A stretch of 64,000 nt of DNA from Nonomuraea coxensis DSM 45129 (GTDB lineage: Bacteria; Actinomycetota; Actinomycetes; Streptosporangiales; Streptosporangiaceae), in the NCBI RefSeq assembly GCF_019397265.1, contig NZ_CP068985.1, forward strand, positions 5,498,501 to 5,562,500. Reading direction: 5' to 3'. This document shows positions 1-9,082 of this stretch, one piece after another; position 1 is the first letter of the stretch, and every line of letters begins with the position of its first letter. The notes under the pieces were generated by a model, which saw nothing but the letters and a program-made list of their open reading frames with translations, had not been told where the DNA came from and ran no database searches. Position numbers and translations under genes: made by a program.

Positions 1-98
1 TGATCGAGGAGCGGGACGTGACGCTGACCGGCCCCGTCCACGAGATCACCGGCGAGGAGCCGCGCCTGACCGCCGTGACCGTCGAGCGGGAAGTGTGA
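1..98 (+). CDS. C-terminal end of an unidentified protein (partial)
   Basis: An open frame enters from the left edge and stops at the TGA at 96-98, one base before the ATG of the beta-galactosidase gene. About 31 residues are visible, hydrophilic and Glu/Thr-rich, with no motif that identifies a family. The tight spacing suggests co-transcription with the galactosidase, so it may belong to the same sugar-use operon. I do not assign a function. Confidence 0.6.
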   Translation, partial: IEERDVTLTGPVHEITGEEPRLTAVTVEREV

Positions 99-99
99 C

Positions 100-2148
100 A
101 TGAGCCGGATGGACGCCTTCCGCGCCCGCATGGGGGGCCTCGCCTACGGCGGCGACTACAACCCCGAGCAATGGGACCGCGAGGTGTGGCGGGAGGACGT
201 GCGCCTGATGCGCGAGGCGGGCGTCAACCTGGTCTCGCTGGGCGTGTTCGCGTGGGCGTCGCTGGAGCCGGAGCCCGGCACGTACGAGTTCGGCTGGCTG
301 GACGAGGTCATGGACCTCCTCCACGACAACGGCATCGCCGTCAACCTGGCCACCCCGACCGCGGCGCCGCCCGTCTGGCTGACGCACCTGCACCCCGAGG
401 TGTTCCCCGTCAGGGAGGACGGCCAGCCGTTCGGCTTCGGCAACCGCCTGCACTACGACCCCTCCTCGCCGATCTACCGCCGCCACGCCGCCGCGATCAC
501 CACGAAGCTGGCCGAGCGCTACTCCTTCCACCCGGCGCTCGCGATGTGGCACATCAGCAACGAGTACGGCCCCACCGCCTACAACGAGGCCGCGGCCGTG
601 AGCTTCCGCCGCTGGCTGCGCCGCAGGTACGGCACCCTCGACCGGCTCAACGAGGCGTGGACCACCCGCTTCTGGGGCCAGGTCTACACCGACTGGGAGC
701 AGATCGACGTCCCCCACATCCCGCGCACCTGGATGAACCCCACCCGCCGGCTCGACTTCAAGCGCTTCACCTCCGACGCGCTGCTGGAGTGCTTCGTCGC
801 CGAGCGCGACATCGTCCGCTCCTTCCGCGACGACCTGCCGGTGCTGACCAACTTCATGCGCTTCTTCCGGCACGCCGACTACTGGAGGTGGGCGCCGGAG
901 GAGGACGCGGCGGCGCTCGACATCTACCCGGACCCCGCCGACCCCGGCTCGCACGTCCCCGCGGCGTTCAACTTCGACCTGTTCCGCTCGCTGAAGGGCG
1001 GGCAGCCGTGGCTACTGATGGAGCAGTCGAGCAGCGCCGTCAGCCAGTGGCGGCTCAACGTCGTCAAGGAGCCGGGGCGGATGCGGCTCGGCTCGTTGCA
1101 GGCGCTGGCGCGGGCGTCGGACTCGGTGATGTTCTTCCAGTGGCGGGCGAGCCGGGGCGGGCAGGAGCGCTTCCACTCGGCGATGGTGCCGCACTCGGGC
1201 CCGGACTCGCGGACGTTCAGGGAGATCAAGGACCTGGGGCGGGAGCTGAGGCTGCTGGCCCCGGTCGCCGGGACCACCTCGCGGGCCGAGATCGCGATCC
1301 TGTTCGACTGGGACGGCTGGTGGGGGCTGGAGGAGGTCTTCGGGCTGCCGCGCAGCGACTTCGGCTACACCGGCACGGTGATGCGGCACTACACGCCGCT
1401 GTGGGAGCGGCACCACGCGGTGGACGTGGTGCCGGCCGGCGCGCCGCTCGACGGGTACAAGGTGCTGGTGGTGCCGAACGCGTACCTGATGGGTGACGAG
1501 GGCGTGCGGCGGGTCACCGGGTTCGCGCGGGCCGGCGGCACCGTGCTCATGTCGTTCTTCTCCGGCGTCGTGGACGCCGACAACCGGGTGCGGCCGGACG
1601 GGTACCCGGGCGCGTTCCGCGAGCTCATCGGGGCGAAGATCGACGAGTACTGGCCGGCCAGGCCGGACGAGCGGTTCACGGTGGAGTTCATGGGCGGGCG
1701 CACCGCCACCTCCACCTGGTGGCGCGAGGACCTGCGGCTCGAAGGCGGCACGGCCCTCGCCACCTACGCCGACGGGCTGCTCGCCGGCCGGGCCGCCGTG
1801 GTGGAGAACCGCTACGGCGCCGGGCGGGTCGTCTACGTCGCGACCCTGCTGGAGCAGGCGGCCTTCGACGAGCTGGTGGCGGCCACGGTCGAGGCGGCGG
1901 GGGTGCGTACGCGCTTCGCGGGCGTCCCCGCCCACGTGGAGTGCGCGGTGCGCGGGGACGAGACCCACGAGTACGTGTTCCTGCTCAACCACAGCGGCGA
2001 GTCGGGCGCGTCCGTGCCTCTGGAGACGGACGGCACGGACCTGCTCACCGGCCGGGCCGTGGCCGGGCGGGTGGAGCTGGCGCCGCTCGGCGCGGCGGTC
2101 GTCAGGATCGCCCGCCGATCGGCTCTCACGCCTCCGGCCGCCGGGTGA
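100..2148 (+). CDS. Beta-galactosidase, glycoside hydrolase family 42
   Basis: The 682-residue product has the GH42 layout. An N-terminal TIM barrel opens with the GGDYNPEQW signature (about residues 16-24), followed by a trimerisation region and a C-terminal beta domain. The predicted acid/base is Glu155 in the WHISNEYG motif and the predicted nucleophile is Glu308 in LLMEQSSS. The family cleaves terminal beta-galactosides from lactose, galacto-oligosaccharides or plant galactans. No signal peptide is visible, so it probably acts in the cytoplasm on imported oligosaccharides. The gene follows the upstream stop by one base and its 3' end overlaps the convergent methyltransferase gene by 23 bp. 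Confidence 0.93.
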   Translation: MSRMDAFRARMGGLAYGGDYNPEQWDREVWREDVRLMREAGVNLVSLGVFAWASLEPEPGTYEFGWLDEVMDLLHDNGIAVNLATPTAAPPVWLTHLHPEVFPVREDGQPFGFGNRLHYDPSSPIYRRHAAAITTKLAERYSFHPALAMWHISNEYGPTAYNEAAAVSFRRWLRRRYGTLDRLNEAWTTRFWGQVYTDWEQIDVPHIPRTWMNPTRRLDFKRFTSDALLECFVAERDIVRSFRDDLPVLTNFMRFFRHADYWRWAPEEDAAALDIYPDPADPGSHVPAAFNFDLFRSLKGGQPWLLMEQSSSAVSQWRLNVVKEPGRMRLGSLQALARASDSVMFFQWRASRGGQERFHSAMVPHSGPDSRTFREIKDLGRELRLLAPVAGTTSRAEIAILFDWDGWWGLEEVFGLPRSDFGYTGTVMRHYTPLWERHHAVDVVPAGAPLDGYKVLVVPNAYLMGDEGVRRVTGFARAGGTVLMSFFSGVVDADNRVRPDGYPGAFRELIGAKIDEYWPARPDERFTVEFMGGRTATSTWWREDLRLEGGTALATYADGLLAGRAAVVENRYGAGRVVYVATLLEQAAFDELVAATVEAAGVRTRFAGVPAHVECAVRGDETHEYVFLLNHSGESGASVPLETDGTDLLTGRAVAGRVELAPLGAAVVRIARRSALTPPAAG

Positions 2149-2890
2149 GGCGGAGCTTGGACTGCTTGTGCAGCGGCTCCCAGTCCGCCATGAACGTCGC
2201 GGTGAAACCGTGGCGGGCGGCCAGCTCCACCAGCGTCTCGGTGCGGTAGTAGAAGTCCTCGCGCAGCACCTGGTGCTCGCGGCCCTCGGTGCGGTCGAAG
2301 GTGAAGTCGAAGTGCGCCTGCGGCTTCATCACCCGGCCCACGTGCGCGAAGCACTCCTCGATGACCTCCAGCGGCGAGTGCGAGAAGACGCTGTGGGCGT
2401 GCACGACGTCGAAGAACTCGCTGGGCAGGAACTCCAGGCGCAGGTCGCGGACCGGCGTCAGGTGCGGCAGCTTCTCCCGCAGGCCGTAGCGGACGAGGGT
2501 GTCCTGGGCCGCCATGAGGATGTCGGGCGAGATGTCGAGACCGTAGTAGTTGCCGGTGTGCAGGTAGTCGATGAACAGCCGGCCGGCCCGCAGGTTGCCG
2601 CAGCCGATCTCCAGCATCCGGCACTCCGGCTTGAGCCCGTGCCGGACGAGGTAGTCGAACTGGGTGCGCCCGAGCGCGAGCCAGCGCTTGTGCGTGTGCG
2701 AGCCGACCGCGCCCTCCGGGTCGCGGGCGGTGTCGGAGCGCATGACGCGGCGGTAGTAGGCGATGTGGTCGCGGGTGCGCAGGCGGTACCAGGTGTCGCG
2801 GGCCAGGCGCCGCAGGTGCGGCGCGATCCGGTGCGGGTGGCCCGCGGCGTAGGCCATCTGGTGGACGAGGCTCGATCGGGTGCGTCTCAC
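2126..2890 (-). CDS. Class I SAM-dependent methyltransferase
   Basis: The 254-residue protein has a Rossmann-type methyltransferase core. Motif I is LEIGCGNLRAG at residues 93-103, an acidic residue after strand 2 lies in YYGLDIS (Asp119), and a motif-IV-like segment starts near Asp161. A basic stretch of about 60 residues precedes the core. The substrate cannot be read from the sequence. The gene lies downstream of the sigma-factor gene on the same strand with a gap of about 106 bp, so linkage is loose. Its 3' end overlaps the convergent GH42 gene. Confidence 0.85.
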   Translation of the reverse strand: MRRTRSSLVHQMAYAAGHPHRIAPHLRRLARDTWYRLRTRDHIAYYRRVMRSDTARDPEGAVGSHTHKRWLALGRTQFDYLVRHGLKPECRMLEIGCGNLRAGRLFIDYLHTGNYYGLDISPDILMAAQDTLVRYGLREKLPHLTPVRDLRLEFLPSEFFDVVHAHSVFSHSPLEVIEECFAHVGRVMKPQAHFDFTFDRTEGREHQVLREDFYYRTETLVELAARHGFTATFMADWEPLHKQSKLRLTRRPEA

Positions 2891-2996
2891 CCTACGAACG
2901 TAGGTCAGCCGCCGGTGCGGTCAGCGGGCCCTTGCGGCACTTTGAGTGCTTGTTTGCGCAGCCTTTCTCGCCACCGGCGGAACACCCGTGTCCTGG

Positions 2997-3965
2997 CTAG
3001 CTCAGGTAGTCGCGCAGCGCCAGCGACCGGGAGGGGTGGCGCAGCTTGGACATCGTCTTGGCCTCGATCTGCCGGATGCGCTCGCGGGTGACGCCGTAGA
3101 CCTTGCCGATCTCGTCGAGCGTGCGCGGCTTGCCGTCGGCCAGCCCGTAGCGCATGGTGATGACGCCCGCCTCCCGCTCGGAGAGCTGGTCGAGCAGGTG
3201 GTGGAGCTGCTGCTGGAGCAGCGTGAACGACACCGCCTCGGCCGGGGAGACGGCCTCGGTGTCCTCGATGAGGTCGCCGAACTCGCTGTCGCCCTCCTCG
3301 CCGAGCGGCATGCTCAGCGAGACGGGCTCGCGCCCGTAGCCCTGGACCTCGACGACCCGTTCGGGGTCGAGGTCGGTCTCGGCGGCGATCTCCTCCGGGG
3401 TCGGCTCGCGGCCGAGGTCGCTCTGCAGGCGGCGCTGCACCCGCGCGACCTTGTTGATGAGCTCAACCATGTGGACGGGGATGCGGATGGTGCGGGCCTG
3501 GTCGGCCATGGCCCTGGTGATCGCCTGCTTGATCCACCAGGTCGCGTACGTCGAGAACTTGTAGCCGAGGCGGTAGTCGAACTTCTCAATGGTGCGGATC
3601 AGCCCGAGGTTGCCCTCCTGGATGAGGTCCAGGAAGAGCATGCCGCGGCCGGTGTAGCGCTTGGCGATGGAGACCACCAGCCGCAGGTTGGCCTCCAGCA
3701 TGCGGCGTTTGGCCTCGACGCCGTCGGCGGCGATCCACTCCAGATCGCCTCTCAGCTCGTCGGAGAGCCCGGCCTCGGTGTCGAGGCGCTCGCGCGCGAA
3801 CAGCCCGGCCTCGATGCGTTTGGCGAGGTCGATCTCCTGCTCGGCGGTGAGGAGCGGCACCCGGCCGATCTCCTTGAGGTAGGCCTTGACCGAGTCGGCG
3901 CCGACGGGCGCACCGCCGTCGGCGCTGGTGTCGTCCAGTTCTAGAACCTCTGCTGCTTCGGACAA
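2997..3965 (-). CDS. RNA polymerase sigma factor, RpoD/SigA family (group 1/2 type)
   Basis: All sigma-70 parts except a long region 1.1 are present. Region 1.2 begins near DSVKAYLKEIG, region 2 holds the RYTGRG, DLIQEGNLGL and FSTYATWWI segments, and region 4 ends in the VTRERIRQIEAK helix-turn-helix. The open frame extends to a GTG at 3998, but GAGGAG at 3977-3972 lies six bases before a TTG at 3965, so I prefer that start (322 residues). The short N-terminus points to a non-essential group 2 factor such as SigB/HrdA-D rather than the housekeeping factor; that is inference. No anti-sigma gene is adjacent. Confidence 0.92.
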   Translation of the reverse strand: MSEAAEVLELDDTSADGGAPVGADSVKAYLKEIGRVPLLTAEQEIDLAKRIEAGLFARERLDTEAGLSDELRGDLEWIAADGVEAKRRMLEANLRLVVSIAKRYTGRGMLFLDLIQEGNLGLIRTIEKFDYRLGYKFSTYATWWIKQAITRAMADQARTIRIPVHMVELINKVARVQRRLQSDLGREPTPEEIAAETDLDPERVVEVQGYGREPVSLSMPLGEEGDSEFGDLIEDTEAVSPAEAVSFTLLQQQLHHLLDQLSEREAGVITMRYGLADGKPRTLDEIGKVYGVTRERIRQIEAKTMSKLRHPSRSLALRDYLS

Positions 3966-4114
3966 GACTTTCTCCTCGCTCGCATGGGACGGACGCACGG
4001 AACACGTGGTGAGAACGGACTACGGCATCGCCACCTCGGACCTCACGAAACAACCACCGGCCGCACGGGCCGCCCACCTCCAAGCTACCCAACAGGAACG
4101 ACTCGACAGCACGC

Positions 4115-5245
4115 TCAGCCCCTCGAGCTCCCGGCGCGCCGGTCCGCCCTGGGCGGCAGCCAGGTGAACCTCCCCTCCTCGACGCCGGCGAACGCCATCA
4201 GGCGCGCCCCCTCGGCCTCCACCTCCTCGCGCACCCGGGCGGGCAGCGGATGGAAGGGCTCGGCCGTCAGCACCCCTCCACCAAGGTTCCACATGCCGCC
4301 GACAAATCCGTCGACGAGGAACGTGGGGTAGATCACGGCGCCGACGCACACCGCCTTGCGCTGCTCGGCGGTCATGAGCCGGCCGCGGTCGGCGTAGGCG
4401 ACCACGAGGTTGTCGAACCAGGGCAGGAAACGCACGGGCGCGGGGGTGCCGGGGTCGGCGAGCGGCAGCCCGGCCAGGTCGTACAGGACGCGGCCGGTCT
4501 CGTCCCGGTAGGTCCGCAGGTCGGGCATGCGCTCCATGACCGCGCGCAGCCGCGTCAGTCCCGACCAGGACTGCACGTCCATGACCGACGCCGGCCCGAA
4601 GCCGGCCAGGTACCGCCGGACCAGGCGCTCGGCGGCGGGCTCCGGGCCGAGCGGGTCGTCCATGGGGCGGCCCAGCCAGTCCTCGGCCAGGGTGAACGGC
4701 GTCGCGCCGCCCCGGCCCCAGACGCCGTTCGGCGGGGTGTGGACGATGGGCAGCAGCGTCTGCGCCGCGTAGCCGAGCGCCATCGGGCCGGCCTGCGGCC
4801 ACCTCTCGCGCAGCAGGTCGCGCAGCTGCGGCCGGGTGAGGACGCGCCCGTCGCGGTGCGCGTCCGCCAGGTGAGCGCGGGCCAGTTCGGCGAGCTCGGC
4901 CGGGTCCACGTCCTGGAGGTCGCGGGAGAAGGCGCCCCTCCTCATCCGGTCGAGGACCGGCTGCACGAGCGGGCGCAGCCACACGTAGTCGTCGGCGAGG
5001 GCGAGGTGCTGGGTGGCGCGCAGCAGCGTCCCCCGGACGACCCGCGCCCCATGGAGGAGGGCGGTCAGGTCGTCCTGGGTGAAGGAGGCGAGGCGCGACC
5101 AGAGCCCGACGTACGGCGCGTCGATCTCCTGGCCCTGCAGCGCGACCAGCCGCGCCACGGCCTCGGCGGGGGGCAGGGCGGCGCGCTCCAGCAGGAGCTG
5201 GCGGCCCAGGGTCGTACGGTTGAGCACCCGGCGGTCGAGGATCAT
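4115..5245 (-). CDS. AlkZ/AlkX-type winged-helix DNA glycosylase-like protein (copy 1)
   Basis: This 376-residue protein belongs to the HTH_42 (PF06224) superfamily of tandem winged helices. It carries Gln37-Gly38-Gln39, the QxQ motif that holds the catalytic glutamines in AlkZ, the azinomycin-crosslink glycosylase of Streptomyces. This supports a base-excision role on alkylated or crosslinked DNA, although many family members are uncharacterised. It is the last gene of a same-strand trio, starting 16 bases after the acyltransferase stop. The C-terminal 20 residues are Arg-rich and probably disordered. Confidence 0.8.
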   Translation of the reverse strand: MILDRRVLNRTTLGRQLLLERAALPPAEAVARLVALQGQEIDAPYVGLWSRLASFTQDDLTALLHGARVVRGTLLRATQHLALADDYVWLRPLVQPVLDRMRRGAFSRDLQDVDPAELAELARAHLADAHRDGRVLTRPQLRDLLRERWPQAGPMALGYAAQTLLPIVHTPPNGVWGRGGATPFTLAEDWLGRPMDDPLGPEPAAERLVRRYLAGFGPASVMDVQSWSGLTRLRAVMERMPDLRTYRDETGRVLYDLAGLPLADPGTPAPVRFLPWFDNLVVAYADRGRLMTAEQRKAVCVGAVIYPTFLVDGFVGGMWNLGGGVLTAEPFHPLPARVREEVEAEGARLMAFAGVEEGRFTWLPPRADRRAGSSRG

Positions 5246-5261
5246 GCACCGACCGTAGGCG

Positions 5262-6692
5262 TCAACGCGGCAAGGATGATTCCGCGTTCAGCAGGTCGTC
5301 GAGGGCGGCGCGCAGGTGCGCGGCGAGCTCCCAGGCGTCGGGGATCATGGCGCGGTCGGTGACGACGCCGATGTCGAGCGAGCCATGGTAGGAGAAGGCG
5401 GTGATGTTGACGCCGCCGCTGACGTCCGTGATCACCGAGACCGGATAGTGGGTCAGCAGCAGGTTGCCGCACACGTAGAGCGGGAACTGAGGGCCGGGCA
5501 CGTTCGAGATGATCACGTTGATCGGCGGGACCGTCTCCCCCACCAGCGCGAACGCCGAGCGCGCGGCCAGCCCCATGAGGGCGGCCGGCATCGACGCGCT
5601 GAACTCGCGCAGCCACCGCGCCGGCGCCAGCGCGAAGCGGTCCTTGATCCGGCGCATGGCCCCGCGCACCTCGTGCAGCCGCTCGACGGGGTCGGCTACG
5701 TGCGTGGCGAGCGGCGCGGTCATGATCGTCACCTGGTTCCCCGGCCCCGGCACGCCCGCCTCGCGCAGCGAGAACGGCACCCCGGCCACCAGCGGCCGGC
5801 CGGGCACGCCGCCGTGCCCGGCCAGCCAGCCGCGCAGCGCGCCCGCGCACACCGCCATGACCACGTCGTTGACGGTGACGCCGAACGCCTTGCGCACCGC
5901 CTTGACCTCCTCCAGCGGCAGCGACACGTACGCGAAACGCCGGTGCTGTGAGACCGGCCCGCTGAACGGCGTCCTCGGCGCGGGCAGGACGGGCAGCTCT
6001 GGCGCGCCTCCCGCTCCGGCCAGCCTGCGGGCGGCCCCGGACAGCAGCCGGGTGCCGGGCAGCCACGACACGACGGGGATCTCGTCCAGGGCCGGCAGGG
6101 CCGCCGCGGCGAACCGGACCGCCCGCGCCGGGTTGGCCGCCAGCCTGGCGAGGCCCCGCGCCACCCGCTCGGCCGGGCCGGGCGGCGGCTCGTCCCGCTC
6201 GGGCCCGGCCAGGGGCGGCGGGGCCGGCTCGGGGGTGGTGTCGAGCAGCGCGGCCAGCACGTCCGCGCCGCCCATGCCGTCCACGGCGGCGTGGTGGATC
6301 TTGGTATAGAGGCCCGTGCGCCCGCCGGACAGGTTGTGGACGAGGTAGATCTCCCACAACGGGCGGCCGCGGTCGAGGCGGCGGGCGTGCAGCCGGGCGA
6401 CCTGCTCGGCGAGCTGCCGCTCGTCACCGGGCCGCGGCAGGCCGATCTCGCGGACGTGGTAGTCGAGGTCGAGGTCGTCCTCCTGCACCCAGTACGGGTG
6501 GTCCAGCCCGAACGGCACCGGCGCGAGCCTGCGCCGCAGGGCGGGCACGTACGGCAGCCGCCGTTCGAGCAGGGCCTGCAGGTCGGCGCGGCCGAGCTCG
6601 CCCTCCAGGATGGCGAGGCCGGCGATGTTCGCGACGTTCGTGGCGGTCTCGATGTTGAGGAACTGCGCGTCCAGGGCGGTGAGCTGCGGCAC
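5262..6692 (-). CDS. Wax ester synthase / diacylglycerol O-acyltransferase (WS/DGAT)
   Basis: The 476-residue product matches the WS/DGAT family, which joins fatty acyl-CoA to diacylglycerol or fatty alcohols to make storage lipids at the membrane. The catalytic HHxxxDG motif is His133-His134...Asp138-Gly139. The PLW motif lies at 111-113 and an ND motif (VTVNDVVMA) lies in the second half. The start is a GTG with GGAGG about nine bases upstream. It lies between two AlkZ-like genes on the same strand, with gaps of 55 and 16 bases, which implies one transcript although the functions look unrelated. Confidence 0.93.
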   Translation of the reverse strand: MPQLTALDAQFLNIETATNVANIAGLAILEGELGRADLQALLERRLPYVPALRRRLAPVPFGLDHPYWVQEDDLDLDYHVREIGLPRPGDERQLAEQVARLHARRLDRGRPLWEIYLVHNLSGGRTGLYTKIHHAAVDGMGGADVLAALLDTTPEPAPPPLAGPERDEPPPGPAERVARGLARLAANPARAVRFAAAALPALDEIPVVSWLPGTRLLSGAARRLAGAGGAPELPVLPAPRTPFSGPVSQHRRFAYVSLPLEEVKAVRKAFGVTVNDVVMAVCAGALRGWLAGHGGVPGRPLVAGVPFSLREAGVPGPGNQVTIMTAPLATHVADPVERLHEVRGAMRRIKDRFALAPARWLREFSASMPAALMGLAARSAFALVGETVPPINVIISNVPGPQFPLYVCGNLLLTHYPVSVITDVSGGVNITAFSYHGSLDIGVVTDRAMIPDAWELAAHLRAALDDLLNAESSLPR

Positions 6693-6747
6693 GGCGTACC
6701 ACCTCCCTCCCGAACAAACCAGACTCCCCCCGGCGGGACAAGCCGGG

Positions 6748-7797
6748 TCAGGTCACGAGCTTCAGGTCGTGCGTGGCGGCGTCCGGCTCGGCGAAGGCCA
6801 GCATCCGCAGGCCCTCCTCCGCCACCGCGTCCCGCGGGAAGCCGTCCTCGAAGGGGGTGACCAGCAGCGTCGCCTTCCTGCCCGAGCGCTTGACCTGCCA
6901 CGTCCCGGCCGCGAACCCGTCCACCAGGACGACCGCCCGCACCCGCAGGTTCTTGGTGGTGACCAGGCCCTTGTGCGCGTCGGCCAGCAGCCGGGTGCGG
7001 TCCGCGTGGCCGAGGACGAGGGTGTCGAAGTCGGGCAGGAAGCGCACGGGCGCGGGCACGTCGCCGCCCGGCCGGGGCGCGCCCGGCAGGTCGAACAGCT
7101 CCTTGCCGGAAGGCCCGGCGAGCCGGTCCAGCTCCATCGCCTCCATGACCGGCCGCAGCCCGCCGAGCCCCGACCAGGCCTGCACGTCGGCGGGCGTGGC
7201 GGGGCCGTACGCGGCCAGGTAGCGCTCGACGAGCGCCTGCGGGCGGGGCTCCGCGTCCAGAACGAGGCCGGGCGGGCCGAAGGCGGGGTCGCGCGGGAAG
7301 CTCCACCGGTCCTCGGTCGGCACGACGGCGAGGGGCGTCAGCATGCGCACCGCGTACCCGAGGGCCCGGTCGTTCGCGCCGGGGAACTCCTCCAGCAGCC
7401 GCGGGCGCAGCTCGTTGAACGTGTGCGGCCGCTCGGCCAGCATCCGCTCGGCGGCGGCCACCACGGACGCGGCGTCGTACCCGTCGAAGCGGCGCGCCGC
7501 GGCGGCCAGCACGGGCGCGAGCAGCGGCCGGAACGCCGCGAAGTCCGCCGCCGTCACCAGGTGCAGGGTGGCCCGCCACATCGTGGCCCGCAGCACGGTC
7601 CCGGCGTGCAGGGCCGCGTGCAGCCCGTCGCGCTCGAACCCGGCCAGGCGCGACCACACCCCGAGGTACGGCGGCCGCGGCTCCTGCGCCTGCAACCCGG
7701 CCAGCCGGTGCACGACGTCCGTCACGTCGCCTTCGTGCCGGTCGAGCAGGTGCTGCCGGGCCAAGGTCGCACGGTTGAGGTCGCGGAGGGTGAGCAT
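6748..7797 (-). CDS. AlkZ/AlkX-type winged-helix DNA glycosylase-like protein (copy 2)
   Basis: This 349-residue protein is a paralogue of the copy at 4115-5245. It shares the N-terminal DLNRATLARQ-like segment, the YLGVWSRLAGF segment and the family's closing winged-helix pattern. Its QxQ motif is Gln36-Ala37-Gln38. The predicted role is recognition or excision of alkylated bases. It is the first gene of the trio with the acyltransferase and copy 1. Its ATG lies only nine bases from the divergent ATG of the PLP enzyme gene, so its promoter must lie inside that gene. Confidence 0.8.
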   Translation of the reverse strand: MLTLRDLNRATLARQHLLDRHEGDVTDVVHRLAGLQAQEPRPPYLGVWSRLAGFERDGLHAALHAGTVLRATMWRATLHLVTAADFAAFRPLLAPVLAAAARRFDGYDAASVVAAAERMLAERPHTFNELRPRLLEEFPGANDRALGYAVRMLTPLAVVPTEDRWSFPRDPAFGPPGLVLDAEPRPQALVERYLAAYGPATPADVQAWSGLGGLRPVMEAMELDRLAGPSGKELFDLPGAPRPGGDVPAPVRFLPDFDTLVLGHADRTRLLADAHKGLVTTKNLRVRAVVLVDGFAAGTWQVKRSGRKATLLVTPFEDGFPRDAVAEEGLRMLAFAEPDAATHDLKLVT

Positions 7798-7806
7798 TTA
7801 CCTATC

Positions 7807-8985
7807 ATGCCCTTCCCCATCAAAGCGGTACGCGCCTGCTACCCCGCTCTCAACGACGGCTACGCCTACCTCGACGGTGCCGCCGGCACGCAGACCCCGC
7901 GCTCGGTGATCGACGCCATCTCCGACGCCTACCGCGGCGGGATCGGCAACGTGGGCGGCGCGTTCCCCGCCAGCCACCGCTCCGACGCGATCGTGGCCGC
8001 CTGCCGCGCCGCCGTGGCCGACCTCGTCGGCGGCGACCCCCGCGGCGTGATCCTCGGCCCCAACATGACCACCCTCACCTACCGCCTGTCCCGGGCCGTC
8101 GCCGGGCCCGGCGACGAGGTCGTCGTCTCCCGGCTCGACCACGACGCCAACGTCCGCCCCTGGACGCAGACCGGCGCCACCGTGCGCTGGGCCGAGGTGG
8201 ACCCGGTGACCGGCGAGCTGCCCGTCGAGCAGTACGCGAGCCTCGTCAACGAGCGCACCCGCGTGGTGGCCGTGACCGCGGCCAGCAACATCATCGGCAC
8301 CCGCCCCGACGTCGCCGCCATCGCCGGGATCGCCCACCGGGCGGGGGCGCTGATGTACGTGGACGGCGTGCACGCCACCGCCCACGGCCCGGTCGACATG
8401 CGGGCGCTCGGCGCGGACTTCTACGCCACGAGCGCGTACAAGTGGTCGGGGCCGCACGTCGGCGCGGTGGTGGCCGACCCGGCGCTGCTGGAGACGCTGC
8501 GGCCGGACAAACTGGCCTCCTCCCCCGACACGGTGCCGGAACGGTTCGAGCTCGGCACGGCGGCCTTCGCCGACCTGGAGGGCGTGACGGCCGCCGTGGA
8601 CCACCTGGCGGCCATGGTGCCGGGCACGGGCAACCGGCGCGAGCGGCTGCTCGCCTCGATGGCGGCGGCCGAGGAGCACGAGCTGGAGCTGTTCGGTGTC
8701 CTGATCGAGGGCCTGGAGACGCTGCCGGGCGTCACCGTGTACGGCAAGCCGGCCCGGCGCACCGCCACCGCGTACTTCAACGTCGCCGGGCGGACGCCGC
8801 GCGAGGTGGCCGAGCACCTGGCCCGGCTGCGGGTCAACGTCTGGAACGGCCACAACTACGCCTGGGAGCTGACGGGCTCGATGGGCATCCGCGACACCGG
8901 CGGAGCCGTACGCGCCGGCCTCGCCCCCTACAACGACCGCTCCGACGTCGACCGCCTCCTGAACGGCATCGCCCAACTCACCTGA
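7807..8985 (+). CDS. Class V aminotransferase / cysteine desulfurase-like PLP enzyme
   Basis: The 392-residue product has the fold-type I PLP layout. The predicted Schiff-base lysine is Lys212 in SAYKWSGPH, preceded by a DGVH segment whose Asp would contact the pyridine nitrogen. The family (SufS/CsdA-like) includes desulfurases, lyases and isopenicillin-N-epimerase-like enzymes. I see no conserved Cys loop that would make it a certain desulfurase, so the substrate is open. The ATG at 7807 is chosen because only nine bases separate it from the divergent AlkZ-like gene, which leaves little or no leader. Confidence 0.85.
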   Translation: MPFPIKAVRACYPALNDGYAYLDGAAGTQTPRSVIDAISDAYRGGIGNVGGAFPASHRSDAIVAACRAAVADLVGGDPRGVILGPNMTTLTYRLSRAVAGPGDEVVVSRLDHDANVRPWTQTGATVRWAEVDPVTGELPVEQYASLVNERTRVVAVTAASNIIGTRPDVAAIAGIAHRAGALMYVDGVHATAHGPVDMRALGADFYATSAYKWSGPHVGAVVADPALLETLRPDKLASSPDTVPERFELGTAAFADLEGVTAAVDHLAAMVPGTGNRRERLLASMAAAEEHELELFGVLIEGLETLPGVTVYGKPARRTATAYFNVAGRTPREVAEHLARLRVNVWNGHNYAWELTGSMGIRDTGGAVRAGLAPYNDRSDVDRLLNGIAQLT

Positions 8986-9015
8986 CCACCCCCGGCACTC
9001 ACCTGACCACCCCCG
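8976..9015 (+). repeat. Two 21-bp tandem repeats across the stop codon
   Basis: A 19-base string, ACTCACCTGACCACCCCCG, occurs at 8976-8994 and again at 8997-9015, a period of 21. The first copy contains the TGA stop of the PLP enzyme gene and the second repeats it outside the gene. It looks like a replication-slippage duplication. Confidence 0.85.
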
Positions 9016-9043
9016 CCCCCCTGCCCGGACAGGCAACTCCCCG

Positions 9044-9072
9044 ACCCCGGCCGTCCAGTCCGGGGCCGGGGT
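9044..9072. terminator. Bidirectional GC-rich hairpin between convergent genes
   Basis: Arms ACCCCGGCC (9044-9052) and GGCCGGGGT (9064-9072) pair perfectly around an 11-base loop. It lies between the convergent ends of the PLP enzyme and SulP genes. There is no U-tract, as is common for actinomycete terminators. Confidence 0.6.
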
Positions 9073-9082
9073 GGGTGGGGGG

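Noticed and set aside
1012..1992. Long antisense frame inside the GH42 gene
   Set aside because: Shadow frame with low-complexity His/Arg/Pro composition; GH42 catalytic motifs are on the other strand.
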